A DNA stretch of 64,000 nt from UBA5018 sp947463165. GTDB lineage: Bacteria; Cyanobacteriota; Cyanobacteriia; PCC-6307; Cyanobiaceae. A model generated the notes under the pieces. It was not told where the DNA came from. It was given only the letters and a program-made list of their open reading frames with translations, and did no database searches. The translations under genes were made by a program, and so were the position numbers. How positions within the stretch are numbered: position 1 is the first letter of the stretch; each line of letters starts with the position of its first letter. Positions 50,121 through 61,673 of this stretch are shown in pieces. Where the stretch lies: positions 62,001 through 126,000 of the forward strand of contig CALRTY020000006.1 in the NCBI GenBank assembly GCA_943371245.1. Direction: 5' to 3'.

Positions 50121-50185
50121 AGTTGCAGCAAGCAGTTGCAGCAAGCAGTTGCTGCAGCCATTTGCAGCAAGCAGTGGCGGCAGGG
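50121..50185. repeat. 13-bp tandem repeat, 5 units
   Basis: Units AGTTGCAGCAAGC (twice exactly), AGTTGCTGCAGCC, ATTTGCAGCAAGC and AGTGGCGGCAGGG. They lie in the 360-base gap before purU, which otherwise has no supported gene. Degenerate forms also occur at 50060-50110. Confidence 0.88.
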
Positions 50186-50306
50186 CAGGTTCAGCAGGCT
50201 GCATCCCCAATCGGGCTGGCGCCATTCTCTGCCTATCCGCCGCAGCTGCCGATCCCGCAGGGATGATCGGGCAAGCTGCTGCGTTGGCCCCTCACCGCCG
50301 GTTGCC

Positions 50307-51182
50307 ATGGGATCCGCCACCGCCATCCTGCAGGTGATCTGCCCCGATCGCCCGGCCCTGGTTAGCGAGCTCTCCGGCTGGGTGGCCGCCAACGGCGGCA
50401 ACATCTGCCACGCCGATCACCACACCGATGCCAGAGCCGGCCTGTTTCTGAGCCGGATTGAGTGGCAGCTGGAGGGCTTTGGCCTGCCCCGGGAGGCGAT
50501 CGGGGCGGCGGTGAAGGCCCTGGCCGGCCGGCTGGGGGGCCAGGGCCAGGTGCACTTTTCCGACCAGCCCACCCGGGTGGCCCTGTTCGTGAGCAAGCAG
50601 GACCACTGCCTGGTGGACCTGCTCTGGCGCACCAGGGCCGGCGAACTGCCGATGCAGGTGCCGCTGGTGATCGCCAACCACCCGGATCTAGAACCGCTGG
50701 CGAGCGACTTCGGCGCCCGGTTCGTGCACCTGCCGATCACCGCCGCCACCAAGGCGGAGGTGGAACAGAAACAATTGCAGCTGTTGGCCGAACACCAGAT
50801 CGAACTGGTGGTGCTGGCCAAGTACATGCAGGTGCTCAGTGCCGAGTTCCTCGACCACTGTTCCAAGGCAACTAATCAGGGGCTGGAGGTGATCAATATC
50901 CACCACTCCTTCCTGCCGGCCTTCAAGGGGGCCCAGCCCTACCACCAGGCCTGGGAGCGCGGCGTCAAGCTGATCGGCGCCACCGCCCACTACGTAACTG
51001 AAGATCTCGACGGCGGTCCGATCATCGAACAAACCACGGTGCACGTGAGCCACCGCGACGAGGTGGCCGACCTGATCCGCAAGGGCCGCGACTGCGAGCG
51101 GCTCGCCCTGGCCAGGGCCCTGCGTCTGCACCTGCGCCGCCAGGTGATGATGTACCAGGGCCGCACTGCCGTTTTCGAGTGA
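50307..51182 (+). CDS. purU: Formyltetrahydrofolate deformylase
   Basis: This 291-residue enzyme splits 10-formyl-THF to formate and THF, supplying formate for PurT. An ACT domain (residues 1-80: LQVICPDRPALVSELSGWV) is followed by a formyltransferase-fold domain with VIANHPD, INIHHSFLPAFKG and GATAHYVTEDLDGGPI, which hold the catalytic Asn/His/Asp. ATG 50307 is chosen; the frame is open further upstream through repeats. Its stop overlaps the next start. Confidence 0.93.
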   Translation: MGSATAILQVICPDRPALVSELSGWVAANGGNICHADHHTDARAGLFLSRIEWQLEGFGLPREAIGAAVKALAGRLGGQGQVHFSDQPTRVALFVSKQDHCLVDLLWRTRAGELPMQVPLVIANHPDLEPLASDFGARFVHLPITAATKAEVEQKQLQLLAEHQIELVVLAKYMQVLSAEFLDHCSKATNQGLEVINIHHSFLPAFKGAQPYHQAWERGVKLIGATAHYVTEDLDGGPIIEQTTVHVSHRDEVADLIRKGRDCERLALARALRLHLRRQVMMYQGRTAVFE

Positions 51183-52585
51183 TGCCTATGGGCTCGCCCG
51201 CCGCCCTGAACACCGCCCTGAGCACCGCCTTCGGGGGGCGCCTGGCAGCCCTCGATCGCCAACTACAGCGGGATCGCCCCCCTGGCGCCAATCCCGCCGG
51301 CTGGCGCTGTTTCCAGCTGGGGCTATTGCTACTGCCCAGCAGTGCCCTGCTGGCCGCCCTGCTGCTGCTGGTGGCCCTGATCCAGGGCAGCCGCGGCCGC
51401 CCCGCCGCCTGGCGCGATCCCGTCAACGCTCTGCTGCTGGCCACCGCCCTGTTGATGCTGCTGGGTTGCATCGGGGCCAGCAGTGGCTGGCTGGCCTGGC
51501 TGGGGCTGGCCAATTGGCTGCCATTTTTCTGGGCCTTCTGGGGCTTTCAGGCCTATCTGGCCTCGGCGGCGGCCCGGCGCCGGGCCGGGCAATGGTTGCT
51601 GGCCGGCACCGTGCCAGTACTGGTAACGGGCTTTGGCCAGCTGCTGGGGCAGTGGAGCGGCCCCTGGCAGATCCTGGGCGGCCTGGTGATCTGGCACATC
51701 AAGGCGGGCGGCAACCCCCCCGATCGCCTGGCCGGCCTGTTCGACTACGCCAACATCGCCGGCGCCTGGCTGGCCCTGGCCTGGCCCTTTGCCCTGGCGG
51801 CCCTGTTACAGCGGGGCCAGCGCCCATGGCGCCGCCTCACGGCCCTGGCCATGGCCTCCGCCATGGCAGCCGCCATCTTTCTCACCGATTCGCGCAATGC
51901 CTGGGGCGGCCTGCTGCTGGCGGTGCCCCTGGTGGCGGGGCCCCTGAGCTGGCGCTGGCTGCTGCCCCTGCTGCTGCTCAGCCTGGTGCCGGTGGCCCTG
52001 GCCAGCCTGCCCGGCATTCCCGCCGCCCTGCAACAGCCCGCCCGCGCCCTGGTGCCCCAATCGATTTGGGGCCGCCTCAACGACGCCAACTCCCATGGCC
52101 AGAGGCCGCTGGCGATCACCCGCTTGAGCCAGTGGCAGGTGGCGGTGGGCCTGGTGGCCGAGCGGCCCTGGTTGGGCTGGGGGGCGGCGGCCTTCAGCGT
52201 GATCTATCCACTGCGCACCGGCTTCTGGCATGGCCACACCCACAACCTGCCCCTGGATCTAGCCGTTAGTCACGGTTTACCGGTGGCGCTGCTGCTGGTG
52301 GGCCTGGTGCTGGGGCTGCTGATCCGGGCGGCGTGGCTGGGCATGGCCAGCGGCACCCTCTGGGATCGGGCCTGGTGGGCGGCAGCCCTGGTGCTCACGA
52401 GCCTCCATGCCACCGACATGCCCTTCTATGACAGCCGCATCAACCTGGCCGGCTGGGTGCTGCTGGCGGGCCTGCGCTGCTACGGCACCAATTGCTCCCT
52501 GGCAACTGGCTCCCATGTGATTGGCTCCCAGGCAAATGGCACCGGTGCGAACTCAGCCAGTTCCCCCGGGGAGGCCCGGATTTAG
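51182..52585 (+). CDS. O-antigen ligase-like polytopic membrane protein
   Basis: This 467-residue protein has about ten to twelve membrane helices and the Wzy/WaaL-type pattern GHTHNLPLDLAVSHGLPVA in the large loop. These enzymes join polysaccharide to lipid A or polymerise O units. The start is ATG 51182, or GTG 51179, overlapping the purU stop. The C-terminus has a short degenerate repeat (TGSHVIGSQANGTG). Confidence 0.82.
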   Translation: MPMGSPAALNTALSTAFGGRLAALDRQLQRDRPPGANPAGWRCFQLGLLLLPSSALLAALLLLVALIQGSRGRPAAWRDPVNALLLATALLMLLGCIGASSGWLAWLGLANWLPFFWAFWGFQAYLASAAARRRAGQWLLAGTVPVLVTGFGQLLGQWSGPWQILGGLVIWHIKAGGNPPDRLAGLFDYANIAGAWLALAWPFALAALLQRGQRPWRRLTALAMASAMAAAIFLTDSRNAWGGLLLAVPLVAGPLSWRWLLPLLLLSLVPVALASLPGIPAALQQPARALVPQSIWGRLNDANSHGQRPLAITRLSQWQVAVGLVAERPWLGWGAAAFSVIYPLRTGFWHGHTHNLPLDLAVSHGLPVALLLVGLVLGLLIRAAWLGMASGTLWDRAWWAAALVLTSLHATDMPFYDSRINLAGWVLLAGLRCYGTNCSLATGSHVIGSQANGTGANSASSPGEARI

Positions 52586-52586
52586 A

Positions 52587-54266
52587 TCAAGCACCGCTCG
52601 CCTGTGAATCAACCGCAAAGCCCAGCTCCATGGCCTCGAAGGCCTGTTGATGGTGCTTGGCCAGGGTGGCCTTGGGCAGCGGCCCCTCCAGGTGATCCCA
52701 GGGCAATACCCGGCCCAGGTCCCAGGTGGAGTGGATCACCTCCTGCCAGGGGGGCAGCTCCCCAGCTGGCAGGGAGCGGTAGGCCGCCTTCCAGCCCCCC
52801 AGGCTGTCGTGGCGGCCCCGCACCGCGGCGATCACCGGCGCCAGGCGCCGGTCGCTGCGGGAGAGCAGGGCCTGAATCACGCTCCAGCCATAGCTCTCCG
52901 GTCGCAGCTCGATGCCCCGGGGCTTGAGGCGCTTGGCCAGCAGCTTCAGCCGCGCTTCCGCCTGGGGCCGCACCCCCTGCCACTGGAACGGCGTCTGGGC
53001 CTTGGGCACAAAGGTGCTCACCCCAAAGGAGAGGCGCAGGCCCGGGGTGGCCCGCTTCAACTCCAGCAGCAACTGGGCGGTGGCCTCGATGTCTGCCTCC
53101 TCCTCGCAGGGCAGGCCCGCCATGCCATAGAGCTTCAGGCCCGCCAGACCGCCCTGCTTGGCATGCCTTGCGGCCGCGAAGATCTCCTCGGCGGCCAGCT
53201 TCTTGTTCACCAGGGCCCGCAGGCGATCGCTGCCGCTCTCGATGGCGATCGTGAGCGACTTGCTGCCCCGCTTGGCCAGGATTCGGCCCAGCTCTGGGGT
53301 AACGGTGGCGGCCCGCACCGAGCTGACGCTGAGGCGGATGCCCTCAAAGCGCTCGCCATCCAGCCACTGGAGCAGGTCGGCGAACTGGGGATGCTGGGTG
53401 ACCGAGGCCCCCAACAGGCCCAGGCGCCTGGTGACGGCCAATCCCTTCTCCACCGCCGGGATCAGGCCCTCATCGAGGGAGGGGGTGCGAAAGGGCAGGG
53501 TGAGGTAGCTGGCCAGGCAGAAGCGACACAGCTCCGGACAGCTGCGCACCACCTCCACCATGTGGATGTCGGGCCAGGCGGCCTCCGGGGTGATCACCGC
53601 CGAATGGCTGAGGGTGTTGCCGCGCCAGGTTTGCTTGGCCACGCTGGCCGGGATGCCGGCCTCGATCGGCTCCACCGCCAACAACTGGCCGTCGCTGTCG
53701 TAGCGGGGGGCATAAAGGGAGGGCACGTAAACCCCCGGCACCTGGGCCAGGGCCCGCAACCGCTGGGCCCGCGGCGCCTGGCGCAGCAGCTGCAAAGCCT
53801 CCACCAGGGCCGGCAACAACAGTTCGCCATCGCCCAGCAACACCACATCAAAGAAGGGGGCCAGGGGCTCGGGATTGGCGGTGAGCACCGGTCCGCCGCC
53901 AAACACGATCGGATCGTCATCGCCGCGCTCGTGGCTCCAGATCGGGATGCGCTGCCGCTCCAGCAGATCGAGCAGCACCGGCCCATCCAGTTCCCAGCTC
54001 AGCGACAGGCCAAACAAATCCAGCTGCCGATGGGGGGGGTCCCCCTGGTCGGTGAACAGCCGCCGCACATCCAGATCCGAGCGCTGGGCCAGGGTGGCCC
54101 AGACCACCTGGTAGCCCAGGCTGGTGATGCCCACCGAATAAGTGCTTGGGAAGGCCAGCACCACCCGCAGCGCCCCGGCCTGGGCCACGGCGGGTTCAAA
54201 CAGCAGGGTTTCCTGATTCAGGGCGAGATCCGGGGCGTCCCCCATCCTGACGAGCCGCCCAGCCAA
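52587..54266 (-). CDS. B12-binding-type radical SAM protein (TIGR03960-like)
   Basis: This 559-residue protein has an N-terminal cobalamin-binding-like Rossmann part (RVVLAFPSTYSVGITSLGYQ, SWELDGPVLLDLLE, FGGGPVLTANPEP) and a radical SAM core with CPELCRFC (near residue 240). The C-terminal TIGR03960-type region contains FGVSTFVPKAQTPFQW. Its function is unknown in this family. ATG 54245 is an alternative start. Confidence 0.85.
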   Translation of the reverse strand: MAGRLVRMGDAPDLALNQETLLFEPAVAQAGALRVVLAFPSTYSVGITSLGYQVVWATLAQRSDLDVRRLFTDQGDPPHRQLDLFGLSLSWELDGPVLLDLLERQRIPIWSHERGDDDPIVFGGGPVLTANPEPLAPFFDVVLLGDGELLLPALVEALQLLRQAPRAQRLRALAQVPGVYVPSLYAPRYDSDGQLLAVEPIEAGIPASVAKQTWRGNTLSHSAVITPEAAWPDIHMVEVVRSCPELCRFCLASYLTLPFRTPSLDEGLIPAVEKGLAVTRRLGLLGASVTQHPQFADLLQWLDGERFEGIRLSVSSVRAATVTPELGRILAKRGSKSLTIAIESGSDRLRALVNKKLAAEEIFAAARHAKQGGLAGLKLYGMAGLPCEEEADIEATAQLLLELKRATPGLRLSFGVSTFVPKAQTPFQWQGVRPQAEARLKLLAKRLKPRGIELRPESYGWSVIQALLSRSDRRLAPVIAAVRGRHDSLGGWKAAYRSLPAGELPPWQEVIHSTWDLGRVLPWDHLEGPLPKATLAKHHQQAFEAMELGFAVDSQASGA

Positions 54267-54361
54267 AGCCAGGCTCCAAAACCCAAGCCCAAAAATTCAT
54301 GTCCAAAAATCCAAGCCCTGGTGCCAGGCCGCAAAGCCCAGGCCCCAGGGCGGCAAGGGGC

Positions 54362-56284
<1,923 letters not shown>

Positions 56285-56427
56285 GGAATTCCACCTCGCT
56301 AACGGTGTAGTTGATGGATGCATCCTCTGCAGTGGAGCCGGTCTCCGGCGAGGGGTGGTTCCCGAACAGGCCGCCAAACAGCAGTGGGCCAGGCCCCTAC
56401 GGTGCGCCCCAAACCCGCCGCTCTCCG

Positions 56428-57396
56428 ATGACAGCGCCCCTGGCCAGCGCCGCTGGCAGCATCTCCGGCCGCACGGTCCTGGTGGGGGTGCTGGGGGACC
56501 CGGTGCGCCATTCGCTGTCGCCGGCGATGCACAACGCCGCCCTGCGGCAACTGGGGCTCGACTGGGTGTACCTGGCCCTGCCCACCCCGGCCGCCTCCCT
56601 GGCCACGGTGCTGAACGCTCTGGAGGCGCTGGGCTGCCGCGGTCTGAACGTCACCATCCCCCACAAGCAGGCGGTGGCGGCCCTCTGCCGCGAGCTCAGC
56701 CCCCTGGCCCAAAGGCTGGGGGCGGTGAACACGCTGGTGCCCCACCCGGGCGGGGGCTGGTTCGGCACCAACACGGACGTGGAGGGCTTCCTGGCACCCC
56801 TGCGGGCCTCGGCAAAACCTGGACCAGCGGGGGCCAGCTGGGCGGATCAACAGGCGCTGGTGCTGGGCTGCGGCGGCAGTGCCAGGGCCGTGGTGGCAGC
56901 CCTGGTGGAGCTGGGCCTGGGTCGGATCACCCTGGTGGGCCGGCAGGCCGCCAAGCTGGCGACCTGCCTGGCGGCCTGCCGAGACTGGGCGCCGCAATTG
57001 GAGACCCTGGCCTGGCCAGAGCGGGGCGAGGGCGGCGGCGATGACGGCCGCGGCGATGTACTGATCCAGGCCCTGGCGGCCGCCCAGCTGGTGGTCAACA
57101 CCACGCCGATTGGCATGGCCGCAGCTGGCGATCCCCAGGCGCGAGAGCTCAGCCCCCTGCAGCCGCGGCAGCTGGAGGTCCTGGCGCCGGGCAGTTGCGT
57201 TTACGACTTGATCTACACACCACGGCCGACACTGCTGTTGCGGCAGGCGAGCGCCCGGGGCTGCCAGGGCCTCGACGGCCTGGAGATGCTGGTGCAGCAG
57301 GGGGCGGCGGCCCTGGGCCTGTGGAGCGGCATTAAGGAGCTGCCGGTGGCGGCCATGCGGGCGGCGGCCCTGGAACAGCTGCAGCGGCGCCCCTAG
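56428..57396 (+). CDS. aroE: Shikimate dehydrogenase
   Basis: This 322-residue enzyme reduces 3-dehydroshikimate in aromatic amino acid synthesis. GDPVRHSLSPAMHNAAL, NVTIPHK (catalytic Lys), GAVNTL and the NADP loop LGCGGSARAV are clear. The protein is slightly longer than usual (about 270-290) because of an insertion near residues 185-205 (WPERGEGGGDDGRGD). ATG 56428 is chosen. It is divergent from dnaK. Confidence 0.93.
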   Translation: MTAPLASAAGSISGRTVLVGVLGDPVRHSLSPAMHNAALRQLGLDWVYLALPTPAASLATVLNALEALGCRGLNVTIPHKQAVAALCRELSPLAQRLGAVNTLVPHPGGGWFGTNTDVEGFLAPLRASAKPGPAGASWADQQALVLGCGGSARAVVAALVELGLGRITLVGRQAAKLATCLAACRDWAPQLETLAWPERGEGGGDDGRGDVLIQALAAAQLVVNTTPIGMAAAGDPQARELSPLQPRQLEVLAPGSCVYDLIYTPRPTLLLRQASARGCQGLDGLEMLVQQGAAALGLWSGIKELPVAAMRAAALEQLQRRP

Positions 57397-57427
57397 CCTG
57401 GGAGTTCGCTCGAGCTCCCAGGCATCC

Positions 57428-57895
57428 ATGCAGGCCCCTCCAATTTGGCAACGCCTGCTGGCCGCAGCGGCCTACCTGTTGCCCTGGAGCGATGCGATTC
57501 CCTTTGGCCGCAGCCTGTTCGGGCTATTCCCCTTCCTCCAATGGCTGAGTGTGCCGGCCCTGCCGGTGGCGATGCTGCAGCAGATGGTGCCTTTCGGGGG
57601 ATTGGTGCTGTTCCTGGCCCTCTACCTGGGGGTGGTGCGCAACGGCCAGGTTCCCTACCCGATCCGTTTCAACGTGTTGCAGGCAATCCTGATCGACATC
57701 GTGCTGGTGGTGGTGTCGCTGGCCTTCAACCTGCTGATCAACCCGCTGGGCAGCGGCTTTGCCCTGCGCACCATCAGCAACAGCGTGTTCCTGGGCACCC
57801 TGGTGGTGGTGCTGTTCGGAGTGGTGCAGAACCTGCGGGGCAGGGATGCCGACCTGCCCACGATCTCAGAGGCGGTGCGCATGCAGCTCTATTGA
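57428..57895 (+). CDS. Tic20-like membrane protein
   Basis: This 155-residue membrane protein has about four helices and the Tic20 pattern: RLLAAAAYLLPWSDAIPFGRSLF and VRNGQVPYPIRFNVLQAILIDI. Cyanobacterial homologues of the chloroplast import protein Tic20 have unknown function. It begins 31 bases after aroE on the same strand. Confidence 0.9.
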   Translation: MQAPPIWQRLLAAAAYLLPWSDAIPFGRSLFGLFPFLQWLSVPALPVAMLQQMVPFGGLVLFLALYLGVVRNGQVPYPIRFNVLQAILIDIVLVVVSLAFNLLINPLGSGFALRTISNSVFLGTLVVVLFGVVQNLRGRDADLPTISEAVRMQLY

Positions 57896-58027
57896 GGGCC
57901 TGGAGCCTGGGGGTTGCTTGCCTGGCTCGGGGCGGCACTGCGATAGGTTGATCAATCCGTCGCTGGTGGGCAGCCAAGCCCGCCAGCCGCAGCCACTGCA
58001 ACCCCTACCTGCAACCGCCTGGCGCCC

Positions 58028-58393
58028 ATGACGCAACCCTATTACGAAACCATGTACATCCTGCGTCCGGACATCCCGGAAGAGGAGGTAGAAACCCATG
58101 TGGCCAGTTACCGCAACCTGGTGACAGAAGCCGCCGGTGAGGTACTGGATTGCCAGATGCGCGGTAAGCGCCGCCTGGCCTATCCAATCGCCAAGCACCG
58201 CGAGGGCATCTATGTGCAGCTCAACCACAACGGCGACGGCCAGCACGTGGCAGTGCTGGAACGGGCCATGCGCCTCTCCGAGGATGTGATCCGCTACCTC
58301 ACGGTGAAGCAGGACGGTCCGATGCCAGCGCCCCGCTCGATGCCCAGCAGCGCCAGCGAAGAAACCCCTGCCGAAGCGGCGACTGAAGCTTGA
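58028..58393 (+). CDS. rpsF: 30S ribosomal protein S6
   Basis: This 121-residue protein has YYETMYILRPDIPEEEV, KRRLAYPIAKHREGIYVQL and VLERAMRLSEDVIRYLTVK, a textbook S6. An acidic/Ser/Ala tail (SSASEETPAEAATEA) extends the C-terminus. Confidence 0.97.
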   Translation: MTQPYYETMYILRPDIPEEEVETHVASYRNLVTEAAGEVLDCQMRGKRRLAYPIAKHREGIYVQLNHNGDGQHVAVLERAMRLSEDVIRYLTVKQDGPMPAPRSMPSSASEETPAEAATEA

Positions 58394-58449
58394 TCCGGGT
58401 CCGCCCGCTTACCATTGTCAGCACAACGAGCCATCGGTAGCTTCAGGTT

Positions 58450-59667
58450 ATGGAGCCTGAATTAAACCGAGAAGCAAGTTCAAGCACACCGGAGTGGCCC
58501 CACCAGGCCGCTCCGGTTTTTGCTGACGATGACACCTATCTAGATTCCGAGCAGATAACAACTCCCCGGCCTCCAGCTTCCCCCCAGCAACAGCCCATAC
58601 CAAATCAGCAACTGGATAAGCAACTAGGCGAGCAGCGAGAGCGGCAACTAGAGCAGCAGCTGAGCCAAGCGCGCAACGAGCTGGCGGCCATGGAGAGCTT
58701 GATGGCGGAGGTATCGGAAATATTCGAGCTGAAATATAAACAGCGCCTCCAGCCAATCCTGGAGGAAAATAACGGCCTGCGTCAGCAACTAGACCAGGTA
58801 CATCGTCAACTGCACCAACTTAAACCGCAACAGCGCCAGGCGCAGCCAGAGCAACCCCAGCTACCGCAGGTGGCACGAAACCAGCAGCCCCAGCTACCCC
58901 AGGTAGAGCGCCCCCAGCGGCAGCAAAGCCAGCGGCAGCGCCCCCAGCTGCAACCAGCCCGATCAACGGCCACTCAGGCCTCCAGAAGCAAGGCAAACAC
59001 AGCAAGCACTAGCACAATCAACCCGCGCGGAGAGAAACCAAGCGCACTAAATGCAGACAAAAGAAAAGAGGTGCCAGAAGAAACAAATAGCAAAAAATCA
59101 GGCGGCAAAAATCAGAGCGTAGAAAATCTTGATCGAGAAAATCTAGTCACAGCCAGGGGTGGCAGGCCCCGCCGAAATCGTCGGATTCGCCCGGTTCAAC
59201 GTATTATCCGGATACTCAGGACTGGATGGCTTAAATTAATTCAGAGCATTAGGTGGATTAGGTCAATATCCAGAATTGGTTGGCTTACATTGCTGCGGCA
59301 AATCAAGCGGATTAGATTAATTCAGCGAATTAGGCAAATTTCATTGCCGAGGCGAATTAAGCAGCTTAGACTGCTTAAGCGGGTTAGACTACTGCGGCCC
59401 ATCAAACAGCTTAGATTGCTTAGTCGAATCAAGCGGCTCGGATTATTGCGGCCGATTAAGCAGGGTGGATTGTTACAGCGGATTGGGCGGGCGAACCTGA
59501 GTGGACTGAGTAACCTGATTGGGCTGATTAGCCTGAGTAAGCGGATGGACCTTATTGGGCGAATTAAGCGAATTAGCCTAATTCGCCCAATCAATCCGAT
59601 TGCCCTGATTGTACGAATTAGGAGGATTAGAAAAATTAGGCGATCTAGATTAATGCGGCGCCATTAG
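58450..59667 (+). CDS. Arg/Ile/Leu-repeat protein with N-terminal coiled coil
   Basis: This 405-residue frame has three parts: an acidic, Gln/Pro-rich N-terminus with a coiled coil (residues 60-120: NELAAMESLMAEVSEIFELK, LEENNGLRQQLDQV), a Q/P/R-rich linker (residues 120-225), and a C-terminal 180 residues built from RIKQLRLLKRV/RLIQRIRQI-type repeats with very high Arg and Lys. It has an AGG a few bases before ATG. I recognise no family for the repeat half. The coiled coil looks like genuine coding; the tail could be a repeat expansion that stays open by chance. It lies between rpsF and argG. Confidence 0.55.
   Translation: MEPELNREASSSTPEWPHQAAPVFADDDTYLDSEQITTPRPPASPQQQPIPNQQLDKQLGEQRERQLEQQLSQARNELAAMESLMAEVSEIFELKYKQRLQPILEENNGLRQQLDQVHRQLHQLKPQQRQAQPEQPQLPQVARNQQPQLPQVERPQRQQSQRQRPQLQPARSTATQASRSKANTASTSTINPRGEKPSALNADKRKEVPEETNSKKSGGKNQSVENLDRENLVTARGGRPRRNRRIRPVQRIIRILRTGWLKLIQSIRWIRSISRIGWLTLLRQIKRIRLIQRIRQISLPRRIKQLRLLKRVRLLRPIKQLRLLSRIKRLGLLRPIKQGGLLQRIGRANLSGLSNLIGLISLSKRMDLIGRIKRISLIRPINPIALIVRIRRIRKIRRSRLMRRH
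59554..59591. repeat. 13-bp perfect inverted repeat inside RIL-repeat gene
   Basis: Arms ATTGGGCGAATTA (59554-59566) and its exact complement (59579-59591) have a 12-base spacer. The RNA would form a strong hairpin in the coding region. Similar GCGAATTAGC strings recur around it. Confidence 0.88.
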
Positions 59668-59755
59668 CTGCGCCCCCTCACATAGGCGCTGCTAGACACC
59701 ATCGGTTAAGACCGCAGGCCAGCACTAAATTTTACGCCAACCCCAGCTACGGCAT

Positions 59756-60961
<1,206 letters not shown>

Positions 60962-60977
60962 CAACGCTCTCCCGCGC

Positions 60978-61220
60978 TCAGTCGCTCGATTCTCCCCCGT
61001 CACCCCGCAGGGGCGCGGTAGCGGCCGGCGGGGCGCTGGGCAGGGGCCAGCGCAACAGCAGCAGCAGCGCCATCAGCGCCGGCGGCACCAGCAGCAGGCC
61101 CCACACCAGCGGCGGCCAGATCGGCAGCGGTTCGGGCCAGCGCCCACCGGCGGCGGCCAAGGCGGCGCTCATCGCCAGGGCCAGCACCCAGTAGGGCAGC
61201 AGGTGGGGCAACTTGGCCAT
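60978..61220 (-). CDS. Small two-helix membrane protein
   Basis: This 80-residue protein begins MAKLPHLLPYWVLALAMSAA and has two hydrophobic helices, followed by a polar tail with GDGGESSD. It is 16 bases upstream of argG and may be co-transcribed. I do not recognise a family. ATG 61220 is chosen; an upstream ATG at 61289 adds an unlikely N-terminus. Confidence 0.65.
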   Translation of the reverse strand: MAKLPHLLPYWVLALAMSAALAAAGGRWPEPLPIWPPLVWGLLLVPPALMALLLLLRWPLPSAPPAATAPLRGDGGESSD

Positions 61221-61351
61221 CGGCTTCCCAGGCTGCGTGGACGTCACGAAAACCAACCCTAGCCAGGGGTCTCTAGGAGCAGCACGCAAACGAATGGTAA
61301 GATAGCTGATTGACCAGCGCCGGGCCCCTAGGCCCCACGAGATCCGTCCGC

Positions 61352-61627
61352 ATGAGCACCTTGGCCTCCAGCGGCGCTAGCCGCCTTGACAGCGTCAATC
61401 CCTCGCTCACCCGCTACCGGCGCAGTGAGCCAGCGCCGGTGCTGCCCCTGCGCGACGAACCCGACCTGCTCAGCTGGCTGGAAACCAGCGGTCGGCTGGT
61501 GGCCGACGAAGACAGCGCCAGCACCGAAGTGAGCACGGTGGAAGAAGAGGAGCTCTCGGCGTTGATGGGCGAGAAGGAGGAGTACAACCAGGCCGACGAC
61601 CAGCCGGAAGAAGACTGGGAAGACTGA
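61352..61627 (+). CDS. DUF3134 protein
   Basis: This 91-residue, acidic cyanobacterial protein (NPSLTRYRRSEPAPVLPLRD, DLLSWLETSGRLV, YNQADDQPEEDWED) fits the DUF3134 family. Its function is unknown. ATG 61352. It precedes mraY on the same strand. Confidence 0.85.
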   Translation: MSTLASSGASRLDSVNPSLTRYRRSEPAPVLPLRDEPDLLSWLETSGRLVADEDSASTEVSTVEEEELSALMGEKEEYNQADDQPEEDWED

Positions 61628-61673
61628 GCGGGCCCCCTCGGGAGGCCAAACTGGAGCCCATCGCCCTGGCGTC

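Noticed and set aside
50025..50306. N-terminal extension of PurU through the 13-bp repeats
   Set aside because: The Cys/Gln/Arg-rich translation is the repeat read in frame; the ACT domain starts at 50307.
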